Assembly (NCBI GenBank): GCA_009786985.1 | Contig: WRGW01000111.1 | Span: 1 to 56,968 of the forward strand | Reading direction: 5' to 3' | DNA: 56,968 nt | Source: Oscillospiraceae bacterium | Lineage (GTDB): Bacteria; Bacillota; Clostridia; Oscillospirales; Ruminococcaceae | In this document: positions 7,743-15,845 of the stretch, piece after piece | How the letters are laid out: every line of letters begins with the position of its first letter | How positions within the stretch are numbered: position 1 is the first letter of the stretch | Position numbers and translations under genes: made by a program | The notes under the pieces: model-generated | What the model was told of the DNA's origin: nothing | The model's database searches: none | Seen by the model: the letters and a program-made list of their open reading frames with translations, nothing else

Positions 7743-9215
7743 TTATAATTTTTTCTTAAACCTTAAGTTCAAATTCTCTTCATCGTCTATTTTAAGTTCA
7801 ATTGTTTTGATGTATTTGTCACAAAATCGCTTTTTTTCTAAGTCTGACATTTCAATTCTTGTTTGCATAAAAGTGTGAGTCAAAATATCATTTATGTTCA
7901 GGCTTACACGAGCATTGATATAATTTTGGGCAGTAGTGAGTAGCATAGAAGTTTTCATATCATCACTATCACCAGTGTAAAATTTGTCTAGATAACAATA
8001 GAAGATTTTGCCATCTTGTAGCACTTGTTTTGTGAGCGAACTTGTTTTTTCATGCTCAATCATTACAAGAAAGTTTGCCTCTTCGAGAGAAGAAATTAAA
8101 CCCCAATAATCTGAATCGCTTGATGCTAAGATAAACGAATCAGCTTTCCCTTGATAGAACTCTTTACTCACCCCGAGAGCTAACTTCATATCAACCATTG
8201 ATTTGTTATCTTTGATACGTTCAACCAAGATATACTCGACAGGTATGTCTACAAAATTTTCGAGCGAATTCCAAGTAGAAATGGTATTTACATCATCATA
8301 CAAAATAATTTTTGCGATTTTATCGCGATACTCACGTTCAAGCCCTCTAAAAGCTGCAAATAACTTGTACGGGTCAGAGTTTTCGCAATCTACCACAAAA
8401 ATAGTGTTATTACTATTTTCTATAAAATCATAAATTGCATTTTTAGTATGCCCGCTAACATCGGTTACTTTACTGAAATCTGTAAAATCGTCATAATTCC
8501 ATCTGTAAAGCAGTTCTACAAACTTTTTATCGGTATACAAAATATTCCCATAATCAGTAGGTCTCCAATTGATGTAAACTTGGTATGGATAAAATTGAAA
8601 TCCGTTATAATAAGTTTCTGCCGCTTGTTTAATTCCAGCTTCAGTATATCCGTTAGGCATAATGAATAAATCTTTCAGATATTCCCAATTTAGCCATGAT
8701 GGAAACAATACTTGGCAATTGTTGATTTTATCGGCAATTAGTTTATTTATATCAATAATTAACTGTGTGAGTTTTAAGTTGCCTTTTAGATTTATTCCGT
8801 CATCTGAAAGCCTTGTCACAATCTTTTCTACTGGTATATCACATCTATCATAGATACTCGCAGTCGCAGAACACCAACTTTTATGCTCGGATTTCATTAT
8901 ACGGACAATTGCACCGAATTTACGTTCAATCGCAGTTCGTAAACTGCATAAATCTCTGATATTACGTGCGTTTTTATCAAGCTCATATTTTTTGAAAAAT
9001 TCGATTTTAGGTGGTTCACTTTCGTTTGCAAAAATCCTCTCGGGTACACCTATTAAATACGACACTATTGATATGATTGCAAAAGTATTTCCAGCATAAG
9101 CGATTTGTTGTGCTGGGGTATGTCGTGAATCAATTTCAGATTCATGCGAAATTATGGGGTTTAAATCCGTTTTATTATGCCCAATTGGATTAGGCTGAAG
9201 TATGCTTGTCAGCAT
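7743..9215 (-). CDS. NYN (PIN-like ribonuclease) domain protein
   Basis: A 490-residue protein. Residues about 270-400 are a NYN domain, a PIN-like metal-dependent RNase fold: strand FVVDCEN (275), IILYDD, VERIKDNKSMVDMKLAL (around 340) and LASSDSDYWGLI (around 365), which together place the acidic metal ligands. Residues 1-260 are an all-alpha-rich region I do not recognise; it may bind RNA. The C-terminal 90 residues are also unassigned. I choose ATG 9215, not 9311, because AAGGAG lies ten bases upstream and the longer frame overlaps the previous gene. It begins 28 bases after the ACT gene, so it should be the last gene of the lysine operon. Why an RNase is there is unknown. Confidence 0.75.
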   Translation of the reverse strand: MLTSILQPNPIGHNKTDLNPIISHESEIDSRHTPAQQIAYAGNTFAIISIVSYLIGVPERIFANESEPPKIEFFKKYELDKNARNIRDLCSLRTAIERKFGAIVRIMKSEHKSWCSATASIYDRCDIPVEKIVTRLSDDGINLKGNLKLTQLIIDINKLIADKINNCQVLFPSWLNWEYLKDLFIMPNGYTEAGIKQAAETYYNGFQFYPYQVYINWRPTDYGNILYTDKKFVELLYRWNYDDFTDFSKVTDVSGHTKNAIYDFIENSNNTIFVVDCENSDPYKLFAAFRGLEREYRDKIAKIILYDDVNTISTWNSLENFVDIPVEYILVERIKDNKSMVDMKLALGVSKEFYQGKADSFILASSDSDYWGLISSLEEANFLVMIEHEKTSSLTKQVLQDGKIFYCYLDKFYTGDSDDMKTSMLLTTAQNYINARVSLNINDILTHTFMQTRIEMSDLEKKRFCDKYIKTIELKIDDEENLNLRFKKKL

Positions 9216-9243
9216 AGTTTGATTTTCTCCTTTTTGTTCAAAA

Positions 9244-9729
9244 TTATTCAGAATCTGAGTTCTCAAATATTTTTTTGAGCTGGTTTTCGAGAGAATTAGA
9301 AAAACTCTCATGAACTAATAATGAAATCTCATCAATTCCAGTAGTAATCAAAAGTGGTGAGCATTCGAGGTTTTGTAGAATTGCAAATACTTTTGCAGCG
9401 AACCCAACTCCATCGACCATTTCGGGCGATTTGATGACTATTTTTGCATTCCCACAATTTATGAGCGGTCTAACTTTGATTTCTTGATTTTTAACAATCA
9501 TCAGAAATTTAGATGTATCACATCCATCAAAAGTAAACCCTAATCCAACTTTATCAGGGATTGAAGGTAGTCCAGTAATTCCAGCAATCATGTCTATATT
9601 AATCTTGACTTCTGCCGCTTTTTCAAGTATCCCGCATATAAACAAATTTTCTTCTAAACTTTTGTGTGAACTTGAAATGCAATCAAAAATTGCAAGTGAT
9701 TGATTTTTATTTGTTGTGATTTGTATCAT
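9244..9729 (-). CDS. ACT-domain protein (aspartokinase regulatory-part-like)
   Basis: A 161-residue protein with two ACT-like units. The C-terminal one (GVGFAAKVFAILQNLECSPLLITTGIDEISLLV) matches the second ACT domain of LysC. The N-terminal part is like the first ACT unit, with the loop ITGLPSIPDKVG. No kinase domain is present. ACT domains bind amino acids, commonly lysine or threonine, and regulate partner enzymes. Its place directly after dapB suggests that it senses lysine or diaminopimelate for this operon. It could alternatively be a stand-alone regulatory subunit of an aspartokinase encoded elsewhere. Confidence 0.75.
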   Translation of the reverse strand: MIQITTNKNQSLAIFDCISSSHKSLEENLFICGILEKAAEVKINIDMIAGITGLPSIPDKVGLGFTFDGCDTSKFLMIVKNQEIKVRPLINCGNAKIVIKSPEMVDGVGFAAKVFAILQNLECSPLLITTGIDEISLLVHESFSNSLENQLKKIFENSDSE

Positions 9730-9766
9730 TATGTCTCTCCAGTTGTTTTAAATCGAGTACTGATGT

Positions 9767-10552
9767 TCAGATTGAACTTAATAAATCGCTCATATCGTAT
9801 AACCCTTTTGGTTTGTTTTTCAAGAAAATTGCAGCATTAATCGCACCTACTGCGAAAACCTCTTTAGATAACGCTGAGTGTGATAACGAAATAACCTCAT
9901 CATGTCCAGCGAATATAACTTCGTGTTCTCCGACAATCGTTCCACCTCTAATCGCATGAATCCCGATTTCGGAAGATTTGCGAGATTTTAGTGCGGTATG
10001 ACGGTCATAAACGTACTGTTTTTTTCTTACAAATTCACTGTTAATCGAATCAGCGAGCATTAGAGCGGTTCCTGATGGTGCATCTTTTTTAAGATTATGA
10101 TGCTTTTCAATGATTTCTATATCGAATTGTTCACCTAATACTCTAACTGCACGTTTAGCCAAGTCTTGCAATAGATTAATTCCAAGCGACATATTACCTG
10201 AAAAAAATACTGGAATTTGTGCGGCCGCATTTTTAATTTGGCTAATCTCATCATTGTTATAACCAGTTGTTGCCGCCACAAGTGGAATGTTTTTAGTCTT
10301 GCAATAAGTCAACAAGTCAGTGAGAGCAGACGGGTGCGAAAAATCAATAATCACTTCTGGTTTACCGAAGTTTGAGCTTAGCCCCGAAAGCTCCGACAGT
10401 TTAGAGACAACTGAAAAACCTTCTGGTGGAGTGCTTTCACAGATATCAATACCAGCGATGATTTGACAATCGGCTCTTTGCTCTACAAGTTCTGCGATTA
10501 CACGCCCCATCTTACCACACGCCCCTGATAAAACTATGTTAGTTGTTTTCAT
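9767..10552 (-). CDS. dapB: 4-hydroxy-tetrahydrodipicolinate reductase
   Basis: A 261-residue enzyme that reduces the DapA product with NAD(P)H in the diaminopimelate route. The Rossmann loop is GACGKMGR (residues 10-17). The catalytic/substrate motif is IEKHHNLKKDAPSGTA (about 149-164), with the His-His pair and the Lys needed for catalysis. Length is typical. It follows dapA by 38 bases and precedes the ACT gene by 37. Confidence 0.95.
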   Translation of the reverse strand: MKTTNIVLSGACGKMGRVIAELVEQRADCQIIAGIDICESTPPEGFSVVSKLSELSGLSSNFGKPEVIIDFSHPSALTDLLTYCKTKNIPLVAATTGYNNDEISQIKNAAAQIPVFFSGNMSLGINLLQDLAKRAVRVLGEQFDIEIIEKHHNLKKDAPSGTALMLADSINSEFVRKKQYVYDRHTALKSRKSSEIGIHAIRGGTIVGEHEVIFAGHDEVISLSHSALSKEVFAVGAINAAIFLKNKPKGLYDMSDLLSSI

Positions 10553-10590
10553 GCTTTACTTTTCCCTTAACTTTTGAATTGAAAATTGCC

Positions 10591-11484
10591 TTAGAGCAAC
10601 CCAGCTGATTTTAGTGAATTTTCGAGTGTAGCTAACGACGATTTGTCCATTTCATAGAGAGGCATACGACAACCTCCAACATTTTTGCCCATGAAATTCA
10701 TTGCCGTTTTAATCGGAACAGGGTTCACATCTAATTTCAATAAATCCATAAATAGATTTAAGTATTTGAGTTGTAGCACACCAGCGGATTTAAAGTCGTT
10801 ATCAAGACAGGCCTTACAAATATCACGCATAACAGTAGGCACGATATTCGCCGCAACTGAAACTACACCTTTTGCACCGAGCGACATCGCTGGAACAGTC
10901 AACGCATCGTCACCTATATAAACATCTAAGTTGTCACCACACGCTTCGATAATTCTTGACAGGTAGTTTATACAACCACCAGCTTCTTTTACTGCTACTA
11001 TTCGGGGATGTTTTGCGAGTTCTACAAAAGTTTCAATTTCGATATTTACACAAGTTCGCCCTGGAATGTTGTATAACATAATTGGAATATTAGTAGCGTC
11101 TGCAATAGTGGTAAAGTTAGCAATAAGCCCTCTTTGAGATGATTTGTTATAATACGGTGTCATCAAAAGCAGTGCATCAGCCCCCGCTTTTTCAGCGTTT
11201 TGTGAAAGTGACAGCATATACGCCGTATCATTACTCCCAGTGCCAGCGATTACTGGAATCCGCCCGTTAGTTTTTTCTACAGCGAATCTAATACACTGAA
11301 CGTGTTCGTCATCACCTAGAGTAGACGCTTCACCAGTAGTACCACAGACTATGAGTGCCTTTGAACCACCTGTGATTTGCTCTTCAATCAGATTTGCAAA
11401 AACATCATAGTTTACACTTAAATCTGCGTTCATCGGAGTGGCAATCGCTACTCCGCAACCTGTAAAAATTGTATTTTTAGTCAT
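10591..11484 (-). CDS. dapA: 4-hydroxy-tetrahydrodipicolinate synthase
   Basis: A 297-residue TIM-barrel lyase that condenses pyruvate with aspartate semialdehyde, the first committed lysine/DAP step. It shows GTTGEAST near residue 48 (substrate threonines), the catalytic Tyr in MTPYYNKSS (about 135), YNIPGRTCVN, and the Schiff-base Lys in VAVKEAGG (about 165). Length is normal. It is the middle gene of asd-dapA-dapB and is separated from asd by 111 bases without a clear promoter or terminator. That gap contains TATAACCGTTCAGTT, also found near 49900 between trmFO and plsX. Confidence 0.95.
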   Translation of the reverse strand: MTKNTIFTGCGVAIATPMNADLSVNYDVFANLIEEQITGGSKALIVCGTTGEASTLGDDEHVQCIRFAVEKTNGRIPVIAGTGSNDTAYMLSLSQNAEKAGADALLLMTPYYNKSSQRGLIANFTTIADATNIPIMLYNIPGRTCVNIEIETFVELAKHPRIVAVKEAGGCINYLSRIIEACGDNLDVYIGDDALTVPAMSLGAKGVVSVAANIVPTVMRDICKACLDNDFKSAGVLQLKYLNLFMDLLKLDVNPVPIKTAMNFMGKNVGGCRMPLYEMDKSSLATLENSLKSAGLL

Positions 11485-11595
11485 ATGATTTTCTCCCTAA
11501 GTTTATATTTGTCTATAACCGTTCAGTTAAAAAACTAACCGATTATATAAGCCAACGACGCATATTTTTTTGATTAGACCTCATTGGAATTCGCC

Positions 11596-12669
11596 TTAAT
11601 CAAAATACCCCTTTTCAGCAAATAATTCCGCCATTAAGACTGCACCACCAGCAGCCCCCCTTAGCGTATTGTGAGAAAGCCCTATGAATTTATAGTCATA
11701 CACGCTATCTTCACGCAATCTACCGATTGAAATTCCCATACCATTATGCAAATCACGATGTAGATTAGTTTGAGGAAAATTCTCTTCCTCAAAATAAGTC
11801 AAAAACTTTTCAGGAGCAGATGGCAAGTCTACACCTTTGAACTCATTCCATAAATCGAGAATTTCCTGTTTATTCGGCTTGTTGGCGGAATTAGAAAATT
11901 TCACGAATACCGCTGCCATATGCCCATCACTTGCAGGAACGCGGATACACTGCGTCGAAATTTGAGGCGAACTTGCAACAGCTATTTCACCACCTTCAAT
12001 CTTACCCCAAATTTTTAGTGGCTCTAATTCTGATTTCTGCTCCTCACCACCTATAAATGGAATGATGTTATCCACCATTTCAGGCCAAGTTTCAAAGTTT
12101 TTGCCAGCCCCAGAAATCGCTTGATAGGTGCATACGATTACATTTTCGATTCCAAACTTTAATAGCGGATGAAGTATAGGAACATAACTCTGAATCGAAC
12201 AATTCGATTTTACTGCAACAAACCCTCGTTTAGTACCAAGGCGTTTTCTTTGTTCAAGCACGATTTCGGCGTGTTCAGGATTTATTTCTGGTATAATCAT
12301 CGGAACATCTGATGTTCCTCTATGTGCAGAGTTGTTAGAAATCACCGGAATTTCTGCTTTAGCATACGCTTCTTCTAAATCCCTAATTTCTTCTTTTTTC
12401 ATATCTACTGCACAGAATACAAAATCTACCTGTTCTCCAATTGATTTTATCGCTGATGCGTCTAACACAGTCATATTTTTGAATTTTTCAGGTAGTGGTG
12501 CTTCCATAAGCCAACGTTTTTTCATAAGTTCGCCATATTTCTGACCCGCTGAGCGTGGTGATGCTGCTAACACAGTCACATTAAACCATGGATGCTTTTC
12601 AAGCAATAACGCAAATCTTTGCCCTACCATACCAGTAGCACCAACTATTCCTACATTGAAATTTTTCAT
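11596..12669 (-). CDS. asd: Aspartate-semialdehyde dehydrogenase
   Basis: A 357-residue enzyme that reduces aspartyl phosphate to the semialdehyde shared by lysine, threonine and methionine synthesis. The NADP loop is GATGMVGQRF (10-19) and the catalytic cysteine is Cys157 in VKSNCSIQSY. The sequence (GMVGQRFALLLEKHPWF..., long C-terminal half) is of the archaeal/fungal-type branch rather than the short classical bacterial one; this branch is also found in Clostridia. First gene of the operon; the leader runs through a hairpin repeat (12701-12904). I looked for a lysine riboswitch there and did not find one. Confidence 0.95.
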   Translation of the reverse strand: MKNFNVGIVGATGMVGQRFALLLEKHPWFNVTVLAASPRSAGQKYGELMKKRWLMEAPLPEKFKNMTVLDASAIKSIGEQVDFVFCAVDMKKEEIRDLEEAYAKAEIPVISNNSAHRGTSDVPMIIPEINPEHAEIVLEQRKRLGTKRGFVAVKSNCSIQSYVPILHPLLKFGIENVIVCTYQAISGAGKNFETWPEMVDNIIPFIGGEEQKSELEPLKIWGKIEGGEIAVASSPQISTQCIRVPASDGHMAAVFVKFSNSANKPNKQEILDLWNEFKGVDLPSAPEKFLTYFEEENFPQTNLHRDLHNGMGISIGRLREDSVYDYKFIGLSHNTLRGAAGGAVLMAELFAEKGYFD

Positions 12670-12700
12670 TATTTTAAAACCTCTTTATAAATTATTACTC

Positions 12701-12808
12701 CGCAACGAAAGTTTTGTCAAATCGGGCAAACTTCGAGTTGCCTGCTCGTCGGCAGCGACACCGACACCGCAACTTTCGTTTTGCAAAGCCCGATTTTGCC
12801 TTTCGTTG
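12701..12808. repeat. Dispersed hairpin repeat, family B, copy 1
   Basis: Starts CCGCAACGAAAG and ends CTTTCGTTG, with an internal CGAGTTGCCTGCTCGTCGGCAG block and a near-repeat of the first arm (GCAACTTTCGTTTTGC). It matches the right end of the window (56851-56959) over about 108 bases with only a few differences. It lies in the asd leader, in the 463-base gene-free stretch before the IS3 remnant. Confidence 0.8.
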
Positions 12809-12820
12809 TTTGAAATGGCT

Positions 12821-12853
12821 CTGTGGTTCGCCTCTTCGAGGCAACAACCACAG
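12821..12853. repeat. Nested hairpin beside family B copy
   Basis: CTGTGGTT pairs with AACCACAG, and GCCTC pairs with GAGGC inside it. It is fully contained in the asd leader. It may act as an attenuator-like or processing structure, or just be part of the composite repeat. Confidence 0.6.
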
Positions 12854-12864
12854 GTAGCCGTTAT

Positions 12865-12904
12865 TAAACCGCAAAACTCTTGACAAGAGCTTTGTTACGG
12901 TTTA
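12865..12904. repeat. 40-bp hairpin with nested arms
   Basis: TAAACCG pairs with CGGTTTA, enclosing CTCTTG paired with CAAGAG. It lies just downstream of the asd promoter on the transcribed strand. It is not followed by a T-run, so termination is doubtful. Confidence 0.6.
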
Positions 12905-12932
12905 ATATATCGAATTTTATACTATAATAATC

Positions 12933-12961
12933 ATATTATCAGATTTTGTCCCATATGTCAA
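12933..12961 (-). promoter_or_regulatory. Probable promoter of the asd-dap operon
   Basis: On the minus strand TTGACA is followed after 17 bases by TAATAT (4 of 6 consensus). The transcript would have a leader of about 250 bases containing the three hairpin units described around it. Confidence 0.65.
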
Positions 12962-13002
12962 GACATTTGAAATTTAATTTTTGCAAAATAGTAAAATAAA
13001 AT

Positions 13003-13031
13003 TTGACAAGAGATTACAATTATGGTATAAT
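13003..13031 (+). promoter_or_regulatory. Perfect consensus sigma-A promoter without an intact gene
   Basis: TTGACA, 17 bases, TATAAT. The transcript would run into AACAAGAGCATCCCCC (also the start of the repeat at 39144) and then into an IS3 remnant. No complete gene follows before the convergent tmRNA gene. Confidence 0.8.
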
Positions 13032-13133
13032 AGCCAAACAAGAGCATCCCCCAGAGTGGTGAATCGGTTATACTTAATTGGACAGGTTTAAGGTTTTCGT
13101 GATATAATAGAAACGAAAAGGAGAAATGATATC

Positions 13134-13292
13134 ATGAAAAAGAAAAACAAAATTTACAAAGAGGAGTTCAAACAGCAAACCGTAAAACTCTATGCGAAGT
13201 GTCTACTTTTTAAGCACTATTCAACCGTTCCAGTGCTTTGTTTAGTCAACTATTTCGCCGCTGTTGACATGAAAAATCAACATATAGCATGA
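13134..13292 (+). pseudogene. IS3-family OrfA remnant
   Basis: The frame opens MKKKNKIYKEEFKQQTVKLY, the standard N-terminus of IS3-type OrfA (helix-turn-helix that binds the IS ends), with the site AAAAGGAGAA upstream. Similarity ends after about 22 codons; the remaining 30 residues are unrelated and a stop follows. ACTTAATTGGACAGGTTTAAGG upstream resembles an IS3 left end. No OrfB or right end is visible, so most of the element has been deleted. Confidence 0.7.
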
Positions 13293-13301
13293 TTTAGACA
13301 T

Positions 13302-13337
13302 AAAAACAGGACTTTACTTACAAGATAAAGTCCTGTT
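13302..13337 (-). terminator. Terminator of ssrA
   Basis: On the minus strand ACAGGACTTTA and TAAAGTCCTGT form a perfect 11-bp stem (nine-base loop) followed by TTTTATG. It starts six bases after the end of the tmRNA. Confidence 0.9.
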
Positions 13338-13342
13338 AAATT

Positions 13343-13707
13343 TGGAGTCGGGGAGAATCGAACTCCCGTCCGAAAACCCATCCGAGTGCATTTCTACAAG
13401 CTTATTCTCTTTACTAATTTACTAAGTCACACTTCGCCAAGAGACAGGCTAAGCACAACCGAAGTCCTTTAATGTTCTCGAAGTTACAGGACTCTCACCC
13501 CGAGAAGGGAGCGCTAATTAATGCCCATGCAAAGCCGCGCTACTCTAAGCATAGACAAGGCTACATTTAGGCAGCCATTGCAGCAGGTGCTGCGTAAACG
13601 TTATTGTTATTAGCGTTTATATTTTTGTGTCCTTCGATTAAGGAGATTAGGACGCACTCCGCTTGCTTAACACTTTTTTGAATCCCCGTCGAAACCATTG
13701 CGACCCC
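13343..13707 (-). ncRNA. ssrA: Transfer-messenger RNA (tmRNA)
   Basis: A 365-base RNA that rescues stalled ribosomes and tags the unfinished protein. The 5' end GGGGTCGCAATGGTTTCGAC and the 3' end TTCGATTCTCCCCGACTCCA fold into the tRNA-like half: GGGGTCG pairs with CGACTCC (one G-U), and GGAGTTCGATTCTCC is the T arm. CCA is not encoded. The tag frame ends NNNNVYAAPAAMAA then TAA at 13567; the resume codon is probably the GCT or the AAC before it, giving a tag of about 15-16 residues. The gene has its own consensus promoter and terminator. The partner smpB is not in this window. Confidence 0.95.
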
Positions 13708-13721
13708 ATTCTTGTTGTCAT

Positions 13722-13749
13722 CCACAACAAAGCACAGCTTTGCTTGTGG
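13722..13749 (-). promoter_or_regulatory. Hairpin in the 5' leader of pre-tmRNA
   Basis: CCACAAGCAAAGC pairs with GCTTTGTTGTGG (12 pairs, one bulged G) around a TGT loop, between the promoter and the mature 5' end. The leader is expected to be removed by RNase P; the hairpin may shape that cut. Confidence 0.65.
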
Positions 13750-13773
13750 GCATCTTTTTAATCTATTATATTC

Positions 13774-13802
13774 ATTATACAATCAGAATAAACATTTGTC
13801 AA
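13774..13802 (-). promoter_or_regulatory. ssrA promoter
   Basis: Minus-strand TTGACA, 17 bases, TATAAT: a full consensus match, as expected for a highly expressed stable RNA. Transcription should begin near 13767, about 60 bases before the mature RNA. Confidence 0.9.
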
Positions 13803-13863
13803 TCCTTTTTGAACTTATTTTGAAAAAAATATTTAATTTACCATCAATTTATCACTAAAACAC

Positions 13864-13892
13864 TTGAAATTTCAGTCAAAATAGTGTAAAAT
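13864..13892 (+). promoter_or_regulatory. Promoter of purM-purN
   Basis: TTGAAA, 17 bases, TAAAAT. The predicted leader (about 190 bases) contains the complete cloverleaf repeat 13923-14054 before the purM ATG. No purine riboswitch core was recognised. Confidence 0.75.
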
Positions 13893-13922
13893 AATAATTG
13901 GCGGTCTATATTGGAACGCTGA

Positions 13923-14054
13923 AATGTTCGGTAACACCGCAGGGCAAAGCTCTCGAAGAGCAGGCTTTGCCCTGCTTGACAGACACTCGCCTTGCACCCC
14001 TCGCGCTTCGCTCGCGAGAACCGACGAGATCGTCGTGGTATTACACCCGAACTT
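13923..14054. repeat. Cloverleaf repeat, family A, copy 1 (long arm)
   Basis: Begins AATGTTCGGTAACACCGC and ends TATTACACCCGAACTT; the ends pair. Arm 1 is extended to GCAGGGCAAAGC/GCTTTGCCCTGC, arm 2 is CTCGCG/CGCGAG and arm 3 is CCGACGA/TCGTCG. Arm 1 carries an extra module (CTCGAAGAGC...CTTGACAGAC) shared with the repeat at 25241. It lies in the purM leader and fills most of the 379-base gap before purM. Confidence 0.85.
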
Positions 14055-14086
14055 TAAATAAAAACGATGAATAGGAAATCAATCAT

Positions 14087-15181
14087 ATGATTAATAATGA
14101 AAGCTACAAATCGGCTGGAGTTGACGTTCATGCTGGATATAAAGCGGTCGAACTTATGAAATCTCACGTCGAGAACACCCATAAGCAAAACAATATTGGG
14201 AGTGCTGGAAAAGTTCCTGAATCGCTCGGCGGATTCGGTGGTATGTTTATTCCCAACTTGCAGGGTATGCAAGAACCCGTTCTTGTTTCAGGAACAGATG
14301 GCGTGGGAACTAAGTTAGACGTGGCTTTCTATGCAAACAAGCTCGACCAAATCGGGATTGATTTAGTCGCTATGTGTGTTAATGACATTGTATGTTGTGG
14401 AGCTAAACCACTGTTCTTTTTAGATTACATCAGCACGCCTAAATGTGAACCTGAAATAATCAGCACAATCGTGAGTGGAATTTCTGAAGGATGCGTTCAA
14501 GCAGGCTGTGCATTAATCGGCGGCGAAACTGCAGAACACCCAGGCACACAAGCATTTGATTTTGCGGGATTCTGTACTGGAATCGTTGATAAATCAAAAG
14601 TAATTTCTAAAACCGCTAAAGCTGGAGATATTATAATCGGGCTAGAATCAAATGGTGTACATTCAAACGGATTTTCCCTGATTCGCAAAGTATTTAACAT
14701 CAAAAAAGAGAGGATTGACGAAATCAACAAAGTCGATGGTGGGTCATTGTTTGATGAGCTTTTGAAACCTACTAAGATTTATATCAAACCAGTTCTCGCT
14801 TTGATTGACAATGAAAGTGCAATTCTTTCTAAATGTAATAATTCACAAGAACATTCGCCTTGTCTAAATCGCAAAATTAAAGGAATTGCTCACATCACTG
14901 GTGGCGGATTTTATGAAAATGTTCCACGATGTCTGCCAGATGGATTTACTGCGGAAATCAAAAAAAACAGCTATGAAATCCCAGAGGTCTTCCAAAAAAT
15001 AATGTGTGCAGGAAACGTACCTGAATCCGATATGTATGGCACTTTTAATATGGGAATTGGTATGGTCATCGTTGTAGAACTAGAATATGTCGAAACTGCG
15101 ATTTCTGTCCTACAATCAAACGGAACTAAAGCCTACAAAATTGGTAAAGTGATTGAGGGTGAGGAGCTAAAAATCATATGA
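14087..15181 (+). CDS. purM: Phosphoribosylformylglycinamidine cyclo-ligase (AIR synthase)
   Basis: A 364-residue enzyme for the fifth purine step: ATP-dependent ring closure of FGAM to AIR. It begins SYKSAGVDVHAGYKAVELMK (the usual YKDAGVDI-type start). It has the nucleotide segment VLVSGTDGVGTKLDVA (about 66-82), GIDLVAMCVNDIVCCGA, GCALIGGETAEHPG, GLESNGVHSNGFSLIR, and the C-terminal HITGGGFYENVPRCL. Length is slightly above the usual 340-350. Its stop overlaps the purN start by four bases (ATGA), so the two are coupled. Confidence 0.96.
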   Translation: MINNESYKSAGVDVHAGYKAVELMKSHVENTHKQNNIGSAGKVPESLGGFGGMFIPNLQGMQEPVLVSGTDGVGTKLDVAFYANKLDQIGIDLVAMCVNDIVCCGAKPLFFLDYISTPKCEPEIISTIVSGISEGCVQAGCALIGGETAEHPGTQAFDFAGFCTGIVDKSKVISKTAKAGDIIIGLESNGVHSNGFSLIRKVFNIKKERIDEINKVDGGSLFDELLKPTKIYIKPVLALIDNESAILSKCNNSQEHSPCLNRKIKGIAHITGGGFYENVPRCLPDGFTAEIKKNSYEIPEVFQKIMCAGNVPESDMYGTFNMGIGMVIVVELEYVETAISVLQSNGTKAYKIGKVIEGEELKII

Positions 15182-15768
15182 TTAGCACAAAAAAAATAGC
15201 AGTACTCGTTTCAGGTGGCGGAACTAACTTACAGGCGTTAATCGACGAAAAAATCCCGATTGAAATTGTGATTTCTTCCAAATCTGAAAGTGATGCTTAC
15301 GCACTCACCCGTGCTAAAAATAACGAAATTAAAACCGCTATTGTTGAATGGGATAAGTACAAACCGCTTGAAAATGGAAGACGCATATTCACTGAAAAAA
15401 TCCTTACTCTTCTACAAAATCACAAAATTGAATTAGTGGTAGCTGCGGGATTTATGGTGATTTTAGATGAACTTCTCTGCAAAGTCTATTCCAATGCAAT
15501 TGTAAACGTACATCCATCATTGATTCCTTCTTTTAGTGGCGAAGGTTTTTATGGAATAAAAGTTCATAAAGCGGCACTCGAACGCGGGGTAAAGCTGACT
15601 GGAGCGACTGTTCATTTTGTGAATGAAATCTGCGATGGTGGTCCTATTATTTTTCAAAAATCGGTGGAAGTCTGCGACGATGATACGCCTGAAACACTCC
15701 AAAAACGTGTGATGGAGGTTGAGCGTGAAATTCTTCCGTTAGCAATAAAGCAGATTATGATAAAATGA
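15178..15768 (+). CDS. purN: Phosphoribosylglycinamide formyltransferase
   Basis: A 196-residue folate enzyme for the third purine step (GAR to FGAR using formyl-THF). It shows the phosphate loop VLVSGGGTNLQAL (9-21), the catalytic NVHPSLIPSFSG (about 110-121; Asn-x-His plus Ser-rich loop), HKAALERGVKLTGATVHFV and the Asp of EICDGGPII. Normal length. Translation starts inside the purM stop. Confidence 0.96.
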   Translation: MISTKKIAVLVSGGGTNLQALIDEKIPIEIVISSKSESDAYALTRAKNNEIKTAIVEWDKYKPLENGRRIFTEKILTLLQNHKIELVVAAGFMVILDELLCKVYSNAIVNVHPSLIPSFSGEGFYGIKVHKAALERGVKLTGATVHFVNEICDGGPIIFQKSVEVCDDDTPETLQKRVMEVEREILPLAIKQIMIK

Positions 15769-15845
15769 CATAAGCCTTTTGTTGCGGAGTAGTATAGCCG
15801 GTAGGTTTAATTAAACTGATTGACTATATTCCACGTTTAAATTAA

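Noticed and set aside
12695-12886. 63-residue Arg/Cys-rich ORF on the minus strand
   Set aside because: It is an accidental frame through the family B repeat, with no ribosome site, and the similar copy at the right edge does not keep the frame.
12670-12932. Lysine riboswitch in the asd leader
   Set aside because: The leader is taken up by a dispersed repeat that also occurs at the right edge; no L-box core motifs were recognised.
13567-13782. 71-residue ORF on the minus strand
   Set aside because: It is the reading frame through the 5' part of tmRNA; only the last 15 or so codons are translated, as the tag.
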